A stretch of 64,000 bases of DNA, taken from the NCBI RefSeq assembly GCF_020085105.1, contig NC_058058.1, positions 6,874,175-6,938,174 of the forward strand, in the 5' to 3' direction. This DNA is from Siniperca chuatsi (lineage: Eukaryota; Chordata; Actinopteri; Centrarchiformes; Sinipercidae). The position numbers and the translations under genes are program-made. The notes beneath the pieces were generated by a model. That model had not been told where the DNA came from. It saw nothing but the letters and a program-made list of their open reading frames with translations, and searched no databases. Positions 22,801 to 36,600 of the stretch are shown in pieces. Numbering within the stretch: the stretch's first letter is position 1; each line of letters starts with the position of its first letter.

Positions 22801-25800
22801 TATAAATATCAAGGTAAAGTCGGGAGAGGGTTAGCTTAGCTTAGCATGAAGACTTGAAACAGTAGTTAACAGCTAGCCTGGCTCTATCCAAAGGTAAAAG
22901 AATCATCCTACCAATACCTCTAAAGCTCACTGATTAACACGTTATATCTTGTTTGTTTAATGCATCTAAAAAACAAGTCACTGCACATGACCAAGAAATA
23001 GTCGGGTACATAATGCAGAGTTTTTGTACGGATTAAGTAAACTAGATATAACTTGTTAATTAGTGAGATTTAGAGGTGCTGGTAGGCGGAGCTAACCGGC
23101 TACTAGCTGTAGCTTCATATTTAACGTACAGACATGAGAGTGGTATGAATGTTCTCATTGAACTCTCTGCAAAAACACAATAAGCGAGTTCCCCAAAATG
23201 TTGAATTATTCCTTTAATTGACTAAATCTTTCAGAAGTAATTATGATTTGTTTCAAAGGTAGATTCTTGACTTGGCTTTACTTTTGTATTTCATCTGCAC
23301 TAACTCTATTAGTCAGCACCAGAACTTTTCTTAAATTCACAAAACATTCTGTGTCTGAACTGAACATTCATATCCAACTGGTTTTTATTCCCTTTCCCGC
23401 TTTTAAACTTGGTTATACTCACAACCTCTTAACAAGCAGACAAACAGCCACCCTCTTTTTCAAGAGATATGAAAAACCTCGGGTGACTAGACAGGGCAAA
23501 GTGTGCGTGTGTTGATGGTGCAGAAGAAGAATAATGGCAGCTTTTTAGCCAATCCTTTTATCAGCGCTCTGCCTTTCTCCTTTTGAAGAGGAAGACGTGG
23601 ATTAGATGTCAAGAGAGGAGGCATCTTCAAACATGCTTATAAGTGTTGAGAGAGGAAAGGCAGAAAAGGCAGGAGAGATTAAGGTGACTTAATGGTGCGC
23701 TGATAGAGAAGAGGTGCAGATATGTATATAGTATATACTGTATAGATAGAGAAAGCAGAATGGTTGGAAAAGTCTCTGAAATATGATTTAGATCATCACA
23801 AGACACCAAAAACGCTTCACTCCTCTATAAATAAATAAATGTCATGACATTTTCAGGTCAGTATGCTGTGTCTGATGAGAAAAACATTTGCGAGGCTGAA
23901 CATTTGTACATTTTTTCTCTAATTTTCTTTGCTTAAGTAAATATTGGATCATTTTTTATCTCTTTGAGCCTCAAAACAGTTATTTAAATGAAACAATTTC
24001 AGGAGATAAGTGGGAAAGTCAGTCTTTGGTGGAACTGCTAACAACTCAGACATTTGAAACATATGACAAGAAGCCCCAACTAGAGACTGTTTTTTTTTTG
24101 TAAGGGATCACAAGCAAAAAAAAAAGCTGGAAACCGCTGGTTTGATGTTCTTGACAATGGATTGTATTTTATAAGCTTAACATATGTTTTTATGTTAAAT
24201 CTTAATCTGTAAAGTGACTATTAACTAAAGCTGTCCAATAAATGTAGTGCAGTAAGATGGACAATATTTCCCTCTGAAATGTAGAGGAGTTGAAGTATAA
24301 AGTAGCATCAAATGGAAATACTCAAGTAAGTGCAAGTACCTCAAATACTTGGGTAAATGTGCTTTACTTTCCACCACTGATAACAATATTAGTATTATAC
24401 TATTTAATTTGACCACTCACAGTGATGCTTACTAATTCAGAAGAGTGTGCAGGAATTGAATATAATCTGCCTCTCTGATATCTCCTGTCTGGCAGTTTAG
24501 GGATCTTAAACTTAAAATCCCCCAGGTCTTCCTTGTAGCTGGTGCTAACCATATGTTATTTAGAAAATACTAAGCAATATTTTGGAATTAAGTTTGAATT
24601 CTGTTTTCCAGCTGGTGAAATGAGGTGGACTGTTGAGTGATGGGGTCACTGTATTCTGCTCCTTTTGTAAATGCCTGGCAGCTACATTACAGGAAGGAGG
24701 AAACCTTACACCTGAGGCAAGGGCTCAGAAAAAAGTAAAAACTGTAGCCTGAAAGAAAATAATGTATGAATCTCCTTTCTGATCAGCAACGGATGAAAAG
24801 GACTCTATCTTGAAAATGTGATTCAAGCACAAGACTGCAAAATTGTTTCCAATCAGATATGTGATGGGATTGTTTGCTTCATTTATGATTATGTACTTGG
24901 CAGCCAAAGTCATTTTATCAAGCATCTGTGGACTGTTAAAGAGAAGTTAAAGAAGGACACAAGACCTACTGTTCATACATTTTCCAACAAGGCTTTTAGC
25001 AAACACGGTCTGCTGACTTCCGGGTATACATCTGTTCTTACCATCTCCAGCAATATTTAGAAGCCAGCTTTCTTTGTGACGGCTCATTTTGTGTTTCATC
25101 ATACCACACAATATAGGTGTTGTCATTGACTACAAAAAAATGATTTGATTGCGCATCACAGAGTGCTAACAGGCCAGTTGAGGTGCTGAGTCAGAGGCAA
25201 CAGACAGTTGGCTTCTTAACAATGTGGGCAATGGTGAGAACAGATTTGTTTCTTGTTAAGAAGGAGCGGAAATGAGGCTGTTATGTTTGTGAAAAGGGTC
25301 TATAAAGGAAGTAGTTGAGTGCCTCTGTAACATATTAGACTGTAGTTAATACTTTAGCTATTACTTACACAACTAGAAAGCTCAAACTCAGAGAGAACAT
25401 ACCTTCTCCAATGCTGCAAAACCCTTTTAAATTTTTGTTATTTGAATAATAGAAAATTAAGTTTTTAAATCTGCATCTAGATCTGAATTGAAACACACAT
25501 AGTAGTGATTTTTTTATTCAAGAGCAGCAGCTCATGAAAAAAAGCCTTATTTACCATAGCAATATTGAGAAATCCTTTAAAAAAAAAAAGAATCATGAAT
25601 CAGCACCTGGCTTGGATGCACACCAAAAACAGCTAACGTGTTCCTTGGCCGCTGGCCTAACATTGCACTAAATTTGACTGAGATCTGTTTACAGGTCTCG
25701 GAGATGTCATTCTCACCAGCAGATAAACAGGACTAAAATCTCTCAAATCCATCCTTAGCAGAGCTAATAAATGACAGCAACTTGGTGTTACTGGTTTGCA

Positions 25801-28800
25801 TATACTGTAAATATTTAGCTTTTAAAGGCCCTGAAAACCTATTTTCTCAATTAGCTTTTTCCTATTTAGTGATAGGGCCCTACATGAACACAATGTTTTG
25901 GGCAAAGTTAAAACAATTTTGGTTCTTTCACAGGAGAAATGTTCTATATTTATGTTTTTGTCTGTGCTCTTCTTACTGGTTTGAAGTGGACATTGTGTAG
26001 TTCTGTGCACCAATCAGGGTTTAATCAAAATCTGACAACAGTTGTTCAGACAGAACACAAAGCAAATTTTATAGGCATGATTGCATACAAAGTCAATGGA
26101 AATTTGATTCATAAATGTAAAACAAGAGGGAAAAGGTGAGAGGCTAAATAACAGAAAGAACCAGAGTCTCTGGTGAGTTCTTAGTTCAGTCAGAGGTTGA
26201 CACACAGACACAGTTATTGTGTCCTTTGCTAGTGGGCTTACAGCTAACGTCTGTACAGTTGGTACATTGGCTGTTTGGGAGCAAATAATAAACAGTCCAG
26301 CGGTCAAATTTGCGTGAATGACGGAATGTAGAAATTTGCTTCGCTTTCTGTCTGAGCAAAGCTTCATGGGGTTGTTTTCTTATGTTGACCGGCCACTGTC
26401 AAGCAAATCCATGGCCTCCATGAGCTCTTTCCCACTCAAAATTTATAAAAGTTTTCCTCAGATTAAAAACCATGCTAGTATTTTAAATGATCCGGACGTT
26501 GGTCTAGTACCCTCAGGTCCATATTACAGTGTGAATTTTAACCATTCATTGGAAATTCTCTAGTATTTAATATTCAGTATACATAATTGAGACCTAAGAT
26601 TGTCACTTAAATCTAGAGTGATTTTAAATCATTCCTTTTTCTAGAGGCTCGACAAATTTAAACCTTCAATGGAAAACATTGATTTGAACCATACTATACA
26701 GCTAAAACATTGTGCTATTTTGATAGTTTGGTCCAAACAAATAAATATGCTAAATTGATTTTTGTTATTTTAATTTGTACTTTCTCATACATTTCGACAT
26801 TTGATGTTTTCACTTTAATTAAAGACTGCTTTGAGTATAGTAAAACTCAATCTGAAAATAAATCAATAAAAGAATGATTGCTTTAATATGTAAATTATTA
26901 CAAGTAGCACAACAAAAGTTTAGGGTATTACAGGACATTTCTGCACACACAAATTGTGCAGCAGAATTGTCTTAATAGCTTCACTGCTAGGTCCTCATAG
27001 TCCCCCCTTGTGGTTTGATAATTCATTTATTTTAATAGTCTCCCATCTGCAGTGTCACTGAATATTCAACAGTAATTCCCTTCCATTCCTGCACTGTATC
27101 AGATGATTTATGCATGAATCTGTAACAGCTGTCACAGGACTGTCATTAACCTTAGCACCATACATTTCTCTGCTATTTGAATTCAGATCCCATTTACTTC
27201 TGGCAACAGACAGTGGAGGACATCACAGTGTGTGTGCGCATGCCTGAGGGTATCACCAAAGAGGAGGTGCTGTTCAAGCTGACAGCAGACAACATCAGCA
27301 TTGGATTTCAGGGTTTCCCTCCTTTACTGGAAGGCCAGCTGTACGCACCTGTAGACCCCGAGGCTAGCGCCTGGATCATCAAAAATGACAAAAGGTTTGC
27401 ATCCTGGAATGTGCAAAGTTGTTGTTTCTGAGTTGTTCTTTGATTTCAGTATTTTCAGGAGCAGAAACAGTACATTACAGCAGTATTTCAGTTTTTTAAA
27501 TATTGTTTCTGAATGAGGTAAACAGGGAGCCACAAACCATCAAGTTATCTCCAGTCTTGTTTATTCTCCTGTATGTTCACTTTCTTTCACAACCTCATAT
27601 AAAAACCATAGATCTTACATACTGTGTAAAGCCTGCACCCCATGAATCTCAAAGGAGATAATTGTTTCACATCTGTATATATAGAAAATGGAATATTGAC
27701 TGGGTGCAGTATTCATGCACCATTCCAGGGATTTAAGAGACCTGAGACATGCTTGGATCTTGAGTGATTAGTTACCATCATAATATATTGGAAATGTATT
27801 AGAAATTAATTAAATTATTTATAGTTTTTGATCTTTTTGGAATGCTCTAGAAAGTACAAGGGAGTAGCTTTTCTTTAGTCCCATTAATCCATAATAGCAC
27901 ATTTTCTGTACTCGTACATTCACTTATTTCACCTATTGTGGTATTAGCTATAGTGGAAAATATTCTTCATCTATTAAGCAATATGGCGAAGTATACAGTC
28001 AAGAAATTCAGGTCTTGAAAAGGTGTCAAAAGTATGAAATGGAAAATGTTTTGTTTCTTCATTGCCCAGAAAAAATATTTAGCTTCCTTTCAGGGGTTAA
28101 TATTTTAATGATTTTTTTTTATTTGTTTGTTTTTTTGCAACACTGAATCACAAGGTCTGTGGCTAGAATTTGTTTTGACACTGAGCAACAGAACCCTTAT
28201 GTAAATTGCCATCTTATTATGTGTCCCTGTGACCCTGGTTGTAGTGTCCTCGTAAGTTCTCTCAAGGCAAATTGGTCCCATGTGGTGAGCCAGACCCAGA
28301 GCGATTCAAGCCTTATACATTAAATTGACAGTCACTTTGCCTGGAAAAGGGAGACTGGGACAAACTCCTGTAGCCAGGCTTGGGAGTGGAGCTTTCAGGC
28401 AAACGTCAGACAACTTGAGAAGGGAAGGCAGGGCCTCGCTCAGGCTGTTTTCAGCTGGGCAGTACAACTGCTGACCTTGACTGAAGGCACAACTTTAAGA
28501 AACTTCTGAAACCGACTGAAACATGCCCTCTGTAGAGGAGGCAGAGTCAGAAGACTTATGGTGCAATCAGAAGAGATTTCACTTGCCGTGGTGTGGCCAA
28601 AAGCAGGCTGGACAGGAAATAGCAAGAGTCAGGTTGTAAACATAAATTATTTATGGGCGCTAGCATGGCTAGCGTCTTAACAGCAACAGTCTACAAAGCT
28701 GTAAATTGTACAGCTTCTTATCAAATGTCATTAAATAGTAACTTAACACACCCTAATAATCTTGGTTTTGCTCCACTCCACACCACCAGGACCCCATGAC

Positions 28801-30575
28801 ATCACTTTTGAGTTAGACTTACTTACTTTTGGCTAGCATTAGAGATGCTAGGTGTGGTCAGAGGTGAAAGCATGCTTGAACCAGAGAGGTCGGTGGGGCA
28901 CTGCTTTTCAGAATGGTTTTCAATCTCTTTAACCTCTATTATTGACCTGGCACTCACTTTAACCAAGCTGAATTCCTCCTTCTCTGCTGCTTGTATTATT
29001 TTGCCATGCAATTTAAAAAAAACAAAACAAACAAAAAAAAAAAAAAAAGAATACAAACGATCATTATTTCCTGGATGAGAGGTCACTCCCAACCCCACTA
29101 TCAAACTGGATGGAAATTGGAGAGCCTCGCAATTTTGCGTGTCAAAGTTCAATCAGAATGAACTCTACACTCTGGAGTCAATTCAGGACTGGAAGTGAAT
29201 ATGTCTCACGCCATTCCTCATAGAAAGGACTGGTCAGACCATTCCTTTAGGGTCTTGCCCACCTCCCTGGCAGTGCCTGTGGACTGGCAGATAAAGTGGT
29301 GGTACACGTTTTTTATAAAGTCACCACCAGATTCAGGTGGAGATGCTGTCCTGGTTGTGGAACAGTGAACTTTTTCTACTTTTTAAATTACATCCACTGT
29401 GAGTCAGTGTTGCAAAACAATAAAACATAAAAAAGGTCAAGGGGGTTGAATTCTTTTCACAAGCATCGGATCTATTAATCCAGTAGTCAATATGAGTTGA
29501 GTCATATCCCCCACTTTAAGGCCTTTCATCTGTCTCTGTCAGCTCTCCGTCTCTGCTTCCTGTTTCTTCAATATGAGTCCTTCAATCCATTCAGTGTAAA
29601 AACATGTTACATAGCCTGTTTGTTAGTTTTCTGATAATCCTTGATAAGTTGAAAGGCCCTGTGTGTGTGTGTGTGTGTGAGGGACAATATGCCTGTGTCT
29701 GTCTGTGTGTGTCTTGTGTGCAGTATGAAAAATCTAAAAATAATTTTGTTCGGATGAGGAACTGTGAGGTGAACATGAGTGTTCAAGTTTGATTTATTTT
29801 TTATTTTATTTTATTTTACTTTAATCTTATCCCTGCTTATCTGTCAAAGATAAATTTTACCGTCATTTGGCATTTGGTTTGTGATAATTCCATACTGTGA
29901 CAGACATGCTGTATGCATGTAGATGCCCTTTTGCTGTGAATATTTCAGAAAATCACAGTTTAGTTTGGGTATTGACTGTTTTTACCATAGATACCCAAAG
30001 GACATTATGTTAGCCAAAGAAAATATAAAATACACCATTTAATTTGTTTTCATGAAGAGTAAAAAATGCGTATTTTAGATGGAAATCTAGCTGGGAAAAA
30101 CATGTATGTTTGTCTGTGTGTGCATGCGTGCAGACTGCATCTGGATGGCCTTTTACAATGTAAATACCTAGAAAAAAACACTCCTATTGTTTGTATTGAG
30201 CATGTTTTTCCATACCAATGGGTTATGCTCTTTATAGACAGACAGCTGAACACCGAGACTGCTCTCAACTGTCTGGAGCTGAATTAAGAAGCTGCCCTTT
30301 GTGTCGCTTTCATATTTCCCATTGTTGCCCAAATATAGACCTGTTTTATAGCATCCAGCAGCACTAGAGTATGAATGATACTGGCTTCTGAAGGCACATG
30401 TTCGCATTCTTAGATTGAAGCTGCTACATGTGCGCAACATGTCACGTTGAAATAGTAGGTTGACTATTTTTATGCCTAAAAAATTCTCAAAATCAGAAGG
30501 AATTAATATTTTCCCCCAGAATAATATTTATGGTTGAACTGAAACCCAAAGTAATTACATTTCTGTGGTGTAAAG

Positions 30576-30606
<31 letters not shown>

Positions 30607-33600
30607 TACAGTCATTACACTTACCTCACCTTACAGTTTTCTTAGAATTTTGTACGTCATGAAAAAACATAAAAGCCATTAAGTGAATAAGAATAGTGAA
30701 TAGTTTTTTTATTAGCAAAAAGAAATGTAGAAAATATTTAGGTAGCAGGCTTCTCAGTTTTAGCCGTTGCCAACCATGACTGTTGTTGGTTAAAATGACA
30801 AACATTACTATCAGCTGTAGCTAATTAATTCCATAATGGCTAAAATTAAATGTCTGGGTGTTGTTTAATTGGCTAAGTGCAGACACCAGCTGTACGCCAA
30901 AGATCTCTTGTGAGGGAAAGAAACTCCACTCTCTAACACCACTGTAAGATTGTGAGTGGACTGTGTGTTTTTGCAGTTCAACATGACCAACAAAGTGGCA
31001 ACTCTTCGCTAGAGAAATGATCTAACTGATCGCATCAGGACAATTTCAGGTGAATCGCCCAGTTAAAGGAGGTGTATGCCACATTCACTGCCACTAAATG
31101 TCGCACTAGAGCACCAGCATCTCGGACCAAAATAAATAGGCGTTATGATATGTATCATTTTGCCTCGCAGATCATCATAAAACACACTTCATTCAAACCT
31201 GACAAACAAAACAGTCTTGGTTAGTCTTTCTACCAACTCTGGTTTGATCGAAATAATTGATTCACTGAATTAGATGTGAAAAGGCAGCTGCGATGACTGC
31301 AACGTAATCCTTGGGGACAAACGCGCCCATCAAAGTACATCCACTAAAAGTGCTTGTTTTTGCCACTGACTCAGATTGTTATTGTGTCTGAGAACATTAT
31401 GGAAAGGATCCCTACAGAGATAGACCTTTTTGTTAAACAGTAAGATCCTATTTGTTTAACCAGAAACAGCTGTTATAGCGCTCTTGCTCTCCACCAGACT
31501 CCATTGATAAAAACAATAATTTTACCTCGCAGGTCATCGTTAAACACACTTCATTCAAACTGGACAGAAACAAAATAAAACTCACCAAAACCGTCATTTG
31601 TTCTGTTGATTAATAAGTAATTAATTACTTCTGTTGCAGATCACATGCTTCTATTAGTTTGCACATGGTGCTGCATACTGTGATACAGTTCAAACTGTAC
31701 ATTCTGTCTTTTCACCATTCAGCCCTATTCAGTGGACCAAAATGCATTGGAGAGCACGTGATACATTCAGTACCAGAAAACACCATTCATTATGCTCCCC
31801 ATGCTTAATGGAAAACTGCAAATAGTGCACTATGACGGAATATACTCAGAACCTCTACTGATGTCCACAGGAAAATGTGAGAATGAAATCTTCCTGAGCA
31901 AAATGCACATATACAAACAAGAAAGACAATATTATTCTAATTTCTTCATATTTTTCTTGAATCCATAAAGATTGAGGTTCATTGCCATAATTTAGTGAAG
32001 CACTGAGAGCTGATGTATCGCCTCATGTGTCCACAGGATCAAGTTTATAGATTTTATGTGTAGAAAGACAGAATAACATTATGCAGACTCCACAGCTGCA
32101 ATGTATGAGTAGCATGTGATCTAAAATGTTTGTGCAGATATTTATTGTCAGTAATTAATGGCCATTTGTTAGAATTAGCCATGTAGAAACAATGATTGCT
32201 GGTTGCATTTATTTAATATTCACAAGTAACAAAAAAAAAATACAGAACTTCTGTTTGACTTTAATGTGATTGTAAACAATGTTTAAGTCACTGGCAAAAA
32301 AAAAAAATCAAATATCAAAACTAGTGTCACAGATATGCCAGGCCTCGCCAGCCAGTAATCACCCACACCTGCTCCCAATCACACTCCTGCTCCCCATCAG
32401 TCCCAATCACAGCATGCATAAAAGCACACCACTCACCTCAGTCAGTGTCCTACCTCGTTGGTATTAAGGACTCCTCATGTCACGCGACATGTTGTTAGTT
32501 TGTGGTATCTCCAGTCTGTCTCCAGCGTGTCTGTCTCCCGTGATCTCCAGTGATCTCCAGCCTGTCTGTCTCCAGTGATCTCCAGTCTGCCTTTCTCCTG
32601 TGATCTCCAGTGATCTCCAACTATCCCTCTCTCCATAACCACTAATACCCGCTGTCATCTCTAATAAACTCCTTCTGGCTCTATCTCATTGTCCCTGTTT
32701 GTCTGTGACCTGACAACTAGGTCTGCAGCTCATGATTATTCTCATTACAGATTAATCTACAATTATTTTTTCAATTAATGAATTACTTTTTTGGTGTATA
32801 AAATGTTTTAACTACAGTGGCCATCATAAGTCACATTGAGCCCAAGGTCACGTCATCAAGGGACAGAAACTTGGCTCAGCACAGAGTAACATTTTTAGGC
32901 TTACCTCTCAGATAAAATAATAATAAATAATAATTTAAAGTGGTAATGTTGCAATTTGTTTTTCTTGTTTTTTGTACTCTCTACCTTGATTCATTCTGCT
33001 GCGCAACTTCAAACGCTTCTCACTTGCTGCAGAGGAACATAATTTGTGCCAAAACCAGATCAGCCACAGTCCTGTCAGCCTGAATAACTCCTCAAGTTCT
33101 CCTGACCTTTCTCATCAAAACTTCATTTCAGCCCACTAGACTGCTCCTGATTGGATGTTTACAGGTTGATTGCATCATTCTCATTCTAAGTACACAGTTC
33201 GCTCTGTATTTCTGAAAGTGTGGAACCAAAGCTTTTGGCTTTTGGCTGCTTGAAGCAACTTTGAATTGTGACATTTAGGAAATTAGTAAGTGAGCTTTCT
33301 GACGCTGCATGTCTGCATGCTACGTACTTTATCAATTACATATACGTATATGTCTCATTGATTATTAGCACTTTGAATGAGAAGGAATGTGTTTATTTGT
33401 ATGCGTGTGTTTGTGTGCATATGAATGTGCCCTCAGCCTGGAGGTGACCTTGCAGAAGGGCAGTGAGGGGCCGATGTGGCCGGAGTTGGTGATGGGTGAC
33501 AGGAGAGGGGAGTACGTGATGAGTGACGAGCAAGCTGCCCTCATCCACGAGAGGCTGACATACCTCACCTCTGAAGACTTGGTAGGCTCACTCTTTACAT

Positions 33601-36600
33601 TTTATTGACAGTCTTCTTTATCTATGCCATCATTAAAACAGATATCTTTGCGAAAGCTGCCTCCCATTTTATATCACAGTATCAATATACGTATATCATG
33701 ATATAGTCAATTTTGTAGCAACTCATTTTGGAAATGGTTGATAAATAAAATACCAAGATGGAAATGTCTGTTTTTGCCTTATCCAGAGAATTAAATATCT
33801 GACAAATCAAGGCACTTTATCATATTAAAAGAACTATCCTGTAAACCCATTATTACCATAAAGCAGACCTGCTAACTGATTTGAAACAGTGCCTGCAATG
33901 ACTTAATCCAGAAATATAAAAGCTATCTTGACAGTTAATTTTTACTGTATATATCATCATAGCGCCCAGCCCTATTGGTAAATGTCTGGTTGAATTACTG
34001 CGGTCTTAAATCAATCAGCGGTATGTGTTTGTAAATATTTCTCTAACATAAAATGTTCATGAAGCACAGCTTTGGGTTGGGTTTGTTTTCTCTGGAGGTT
34101 TTCTCATGACCTCCCATACATTTCTTATTTAAGTCCACCCTTCTAGCTTAGCATCCCTCCCTCCTCTGAGGCCTTATCTCTATCCTTTCCCTCTTCAGTT
34201 GCTCTGAACCCTTCTTATCCTGATGTCTTATACATCATCATCACACTTGAGTCTCCAGAGTCACTGTCAGTCTCATGTTCGACAGCATTTTTAGCCACTT
34301 CCTCTCTTGGCCTACCCCTTCATTAGCATCATCTGGGCCCACTTGAGGCCCTCAGTGCTAATCAGGCCTTTTACATGGTAATAAATGCAAAACAAGTGTA
34401 ACCGCAGCCTCTGTCTGGTTTTCCTGTTCCTTTTTATCTAGAACGGAAACCCCGACAAGGATAAGCCCCCTTGTAACTCTCAGGAGCTGGAGGACTGTGA
34501 TGGCTTCCCAGAAGACAGCTTCAGCCTCACACACTTTGACGGGGAATCGCTCAAGCCCACTCAGGTGGTGAGTAACACCTCTTTCCTTCACTAGTCAACA
34601 CTCTAATTCTCCAATCCCTCAAGCCTGAGCCCTCACATATAACATTTTCTGTCATTTCTGTCGGCTCCTTCCATCCTTTGTTCGCGTCAAGTATACTGTT
34701 GGCTACCTGATGCCCCCTGCCTTTATTATAGCACGTTTATTCAGCCCAGCCCCCAGTGAGCAAGCCAGAGTTGACCAGAGAGCTCCACAAAGGCCCAGTA
34801 AAGAAGGAACAGGCACACCCACTTCACTTCCATCACCCCCTGACTCGAATAGTAAGAAGCTGAATGATTGTAGCTGACAGCTATTTTTATAATGCTCATT
34901 CTGAGAATATATCATTCCATCTGATAAAAAAGGAGGCCTTTACTCATTATCAACTTGTTGTTTATAGATATTTTCCTACTATATTCTGATCAAAGACTTT
35001 ACTGGGCTGTCCGTTTTAGCTGCAGTAAGCACACTTAAGCAAAAGGTCACAGTGGATTTATAAATGCTATTGCTGGCATTTATAATAGTGTTTACAGATT
35101 ATCCCCAGCATATACTCCAACAAACAATAATTATTATCTTTAGTTTATGTTGTTAACAAGAGTCTACTACAGCCACGCTACTAGCTCCTTGAGCATGTAC
35201 TTACGCATAGCGTTGCTTTGAACTAAATGCAAGTCAGCTTGCTAACATGCCCACAATGACAATGCTAATATGGTGACTTTTAGCTGGTATAGTTACCATG
35301 TTCACCATCATACCTTAGCGTGTTAGCATGGTAACATTTACTAACTAGCACTAAAATCAAAGTACAGCCGAGGGAAAGGGACATATCCTCAAGGTAGCAA
35401 ATACGAGACTTGTCTTTCCATTATTAAACAAGCTAAATGTTCCTCCTGTAATCCTTGTTTTACTAGGTGAGTTGAGTAGGACACATTCGTTTTTGCAGCA
35501 GTAGCCCTCAGGAGAAGCTGTGGTATGACGGAGGTTTACAAACATTTAATCTAGAATGCTACAAATTCAAATCTCTGTATTGTATTGTTTGTCGTTTTTC
35601 AACTTCAATAAAGAATTGGGAGGTTTTTGTTAAAAAACAGTAGCTATTGAGGAAGATGGCAGCCAGAATGTGTGAGGAAAAACACATAAATGTCCTTCCC
35701 TTGGTATGATTTGTCTCAAGGTGAAAAACACACATTACATGTTGCAGTCTTTTGTGAAGACAAGGTGATCTATTTTAGTTGGAGAAAACAGACTATTTTG
35801 TTGATTAGAAAAACATGAATTTATTAACAGTTCCTTAGAATTAAAATGATGTTTTTCACTAATTTCTATTAAGAAAGTGACATCTATGCTTTCAAAATTA
35901 CTAATAGCATAAAAAGTCAAATTAAAATAAGCAAAGTATTTCTAGAAGCAACTGTAACGACCTTACCTCTGTATTTTGGAAATACAAAATAATGAGCAGA
36001 AGTGAATGTTTTTCTTCTCCCAAAGCAGATATATAGCAGTTTGCAAAAGCTCCATTCATTTGTGGACATTAGTGTATGTCCATCACTGATGCACCTCTTT
36101 TAGTTTTTATTTGCACAAAATAATTCCCATGTTTATGGTTAAGAATTCACCATCACAAAAACTCAAAAAACCCTTTCAATATGTAATGAAAGGCTAATAA
36201 TGAGTATTAAATGTAAGGTGCAGTGTTTGTGCCCAGGCTGTGATGAAGGGCTTGATGTGAATACAAACCCTGTAATGTTTCTCCCTCCATTTACTCTGCA
36301 AACAGTGCAGCCAGGTAAGCTGCTGCCCTTAAGTAAGGTGGATTGTAATCGTACCTGTACCATCAGCCTTTTGAAGGACAGTTGGATCCGTTTGTTCCAC
36401 ATGTGTGTGAACATGTGAGTGTATACAGGTGTGTGTGTGTGGATGTTTGCCTGTGTTTATCTGTATCTCATCCAGGAAACCTTGCCTTTCTATTCTTTCA
36501 TTCCCACCCTCATTGTATCCGCCTTAATGCTCCGGTCGTTCGCCTGCCCACTAGGACATATGCTGACCTTTTGTATAAAACCTTTCAGCTTAAAATTGTG

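Larger units (their letters stand above)
20044..27186 (+). other. NUDCD1 intron 5 (7.1 kb), repeat-rich, no other gene seen
   Basis: This intron carries an interrupted MITE-like element (20166-21640), two adjoining palindromic or MITE elements (22431-23217) and an 'AAGTACTT' repeat (24160-24385). The rest of 24.4-27.18 kb is AT-rich with nothing recognisable. Its short open frames lack family similarity. Confidence 0.6.
27395..33436 (+). other. NUDCD1 intron 6 (6.0 kb)
   Basis: Repeat-filled intron: two short GT/CA microsatellites, an A-rich tract near 29030, a composite repeat at 31045-31640, the solo LTR at 32325-32715 and a MITE fragment next to it. An A-rich, 'CACTGCTTTTCAG'-containing stretch near 28740-29150 resembles part of 57245-57400. 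No separate gene recognised. Confidence 0.6.

Noticed and set aside
29200..29465. Segment ending AAGGTCAAGGGGGTTGAATTCTTTTCAC, resembling the end of a Tc1-like element
   Set aside because: Only the short terminal phrase looks familiar. No transposase codons and no opposite end could be found.
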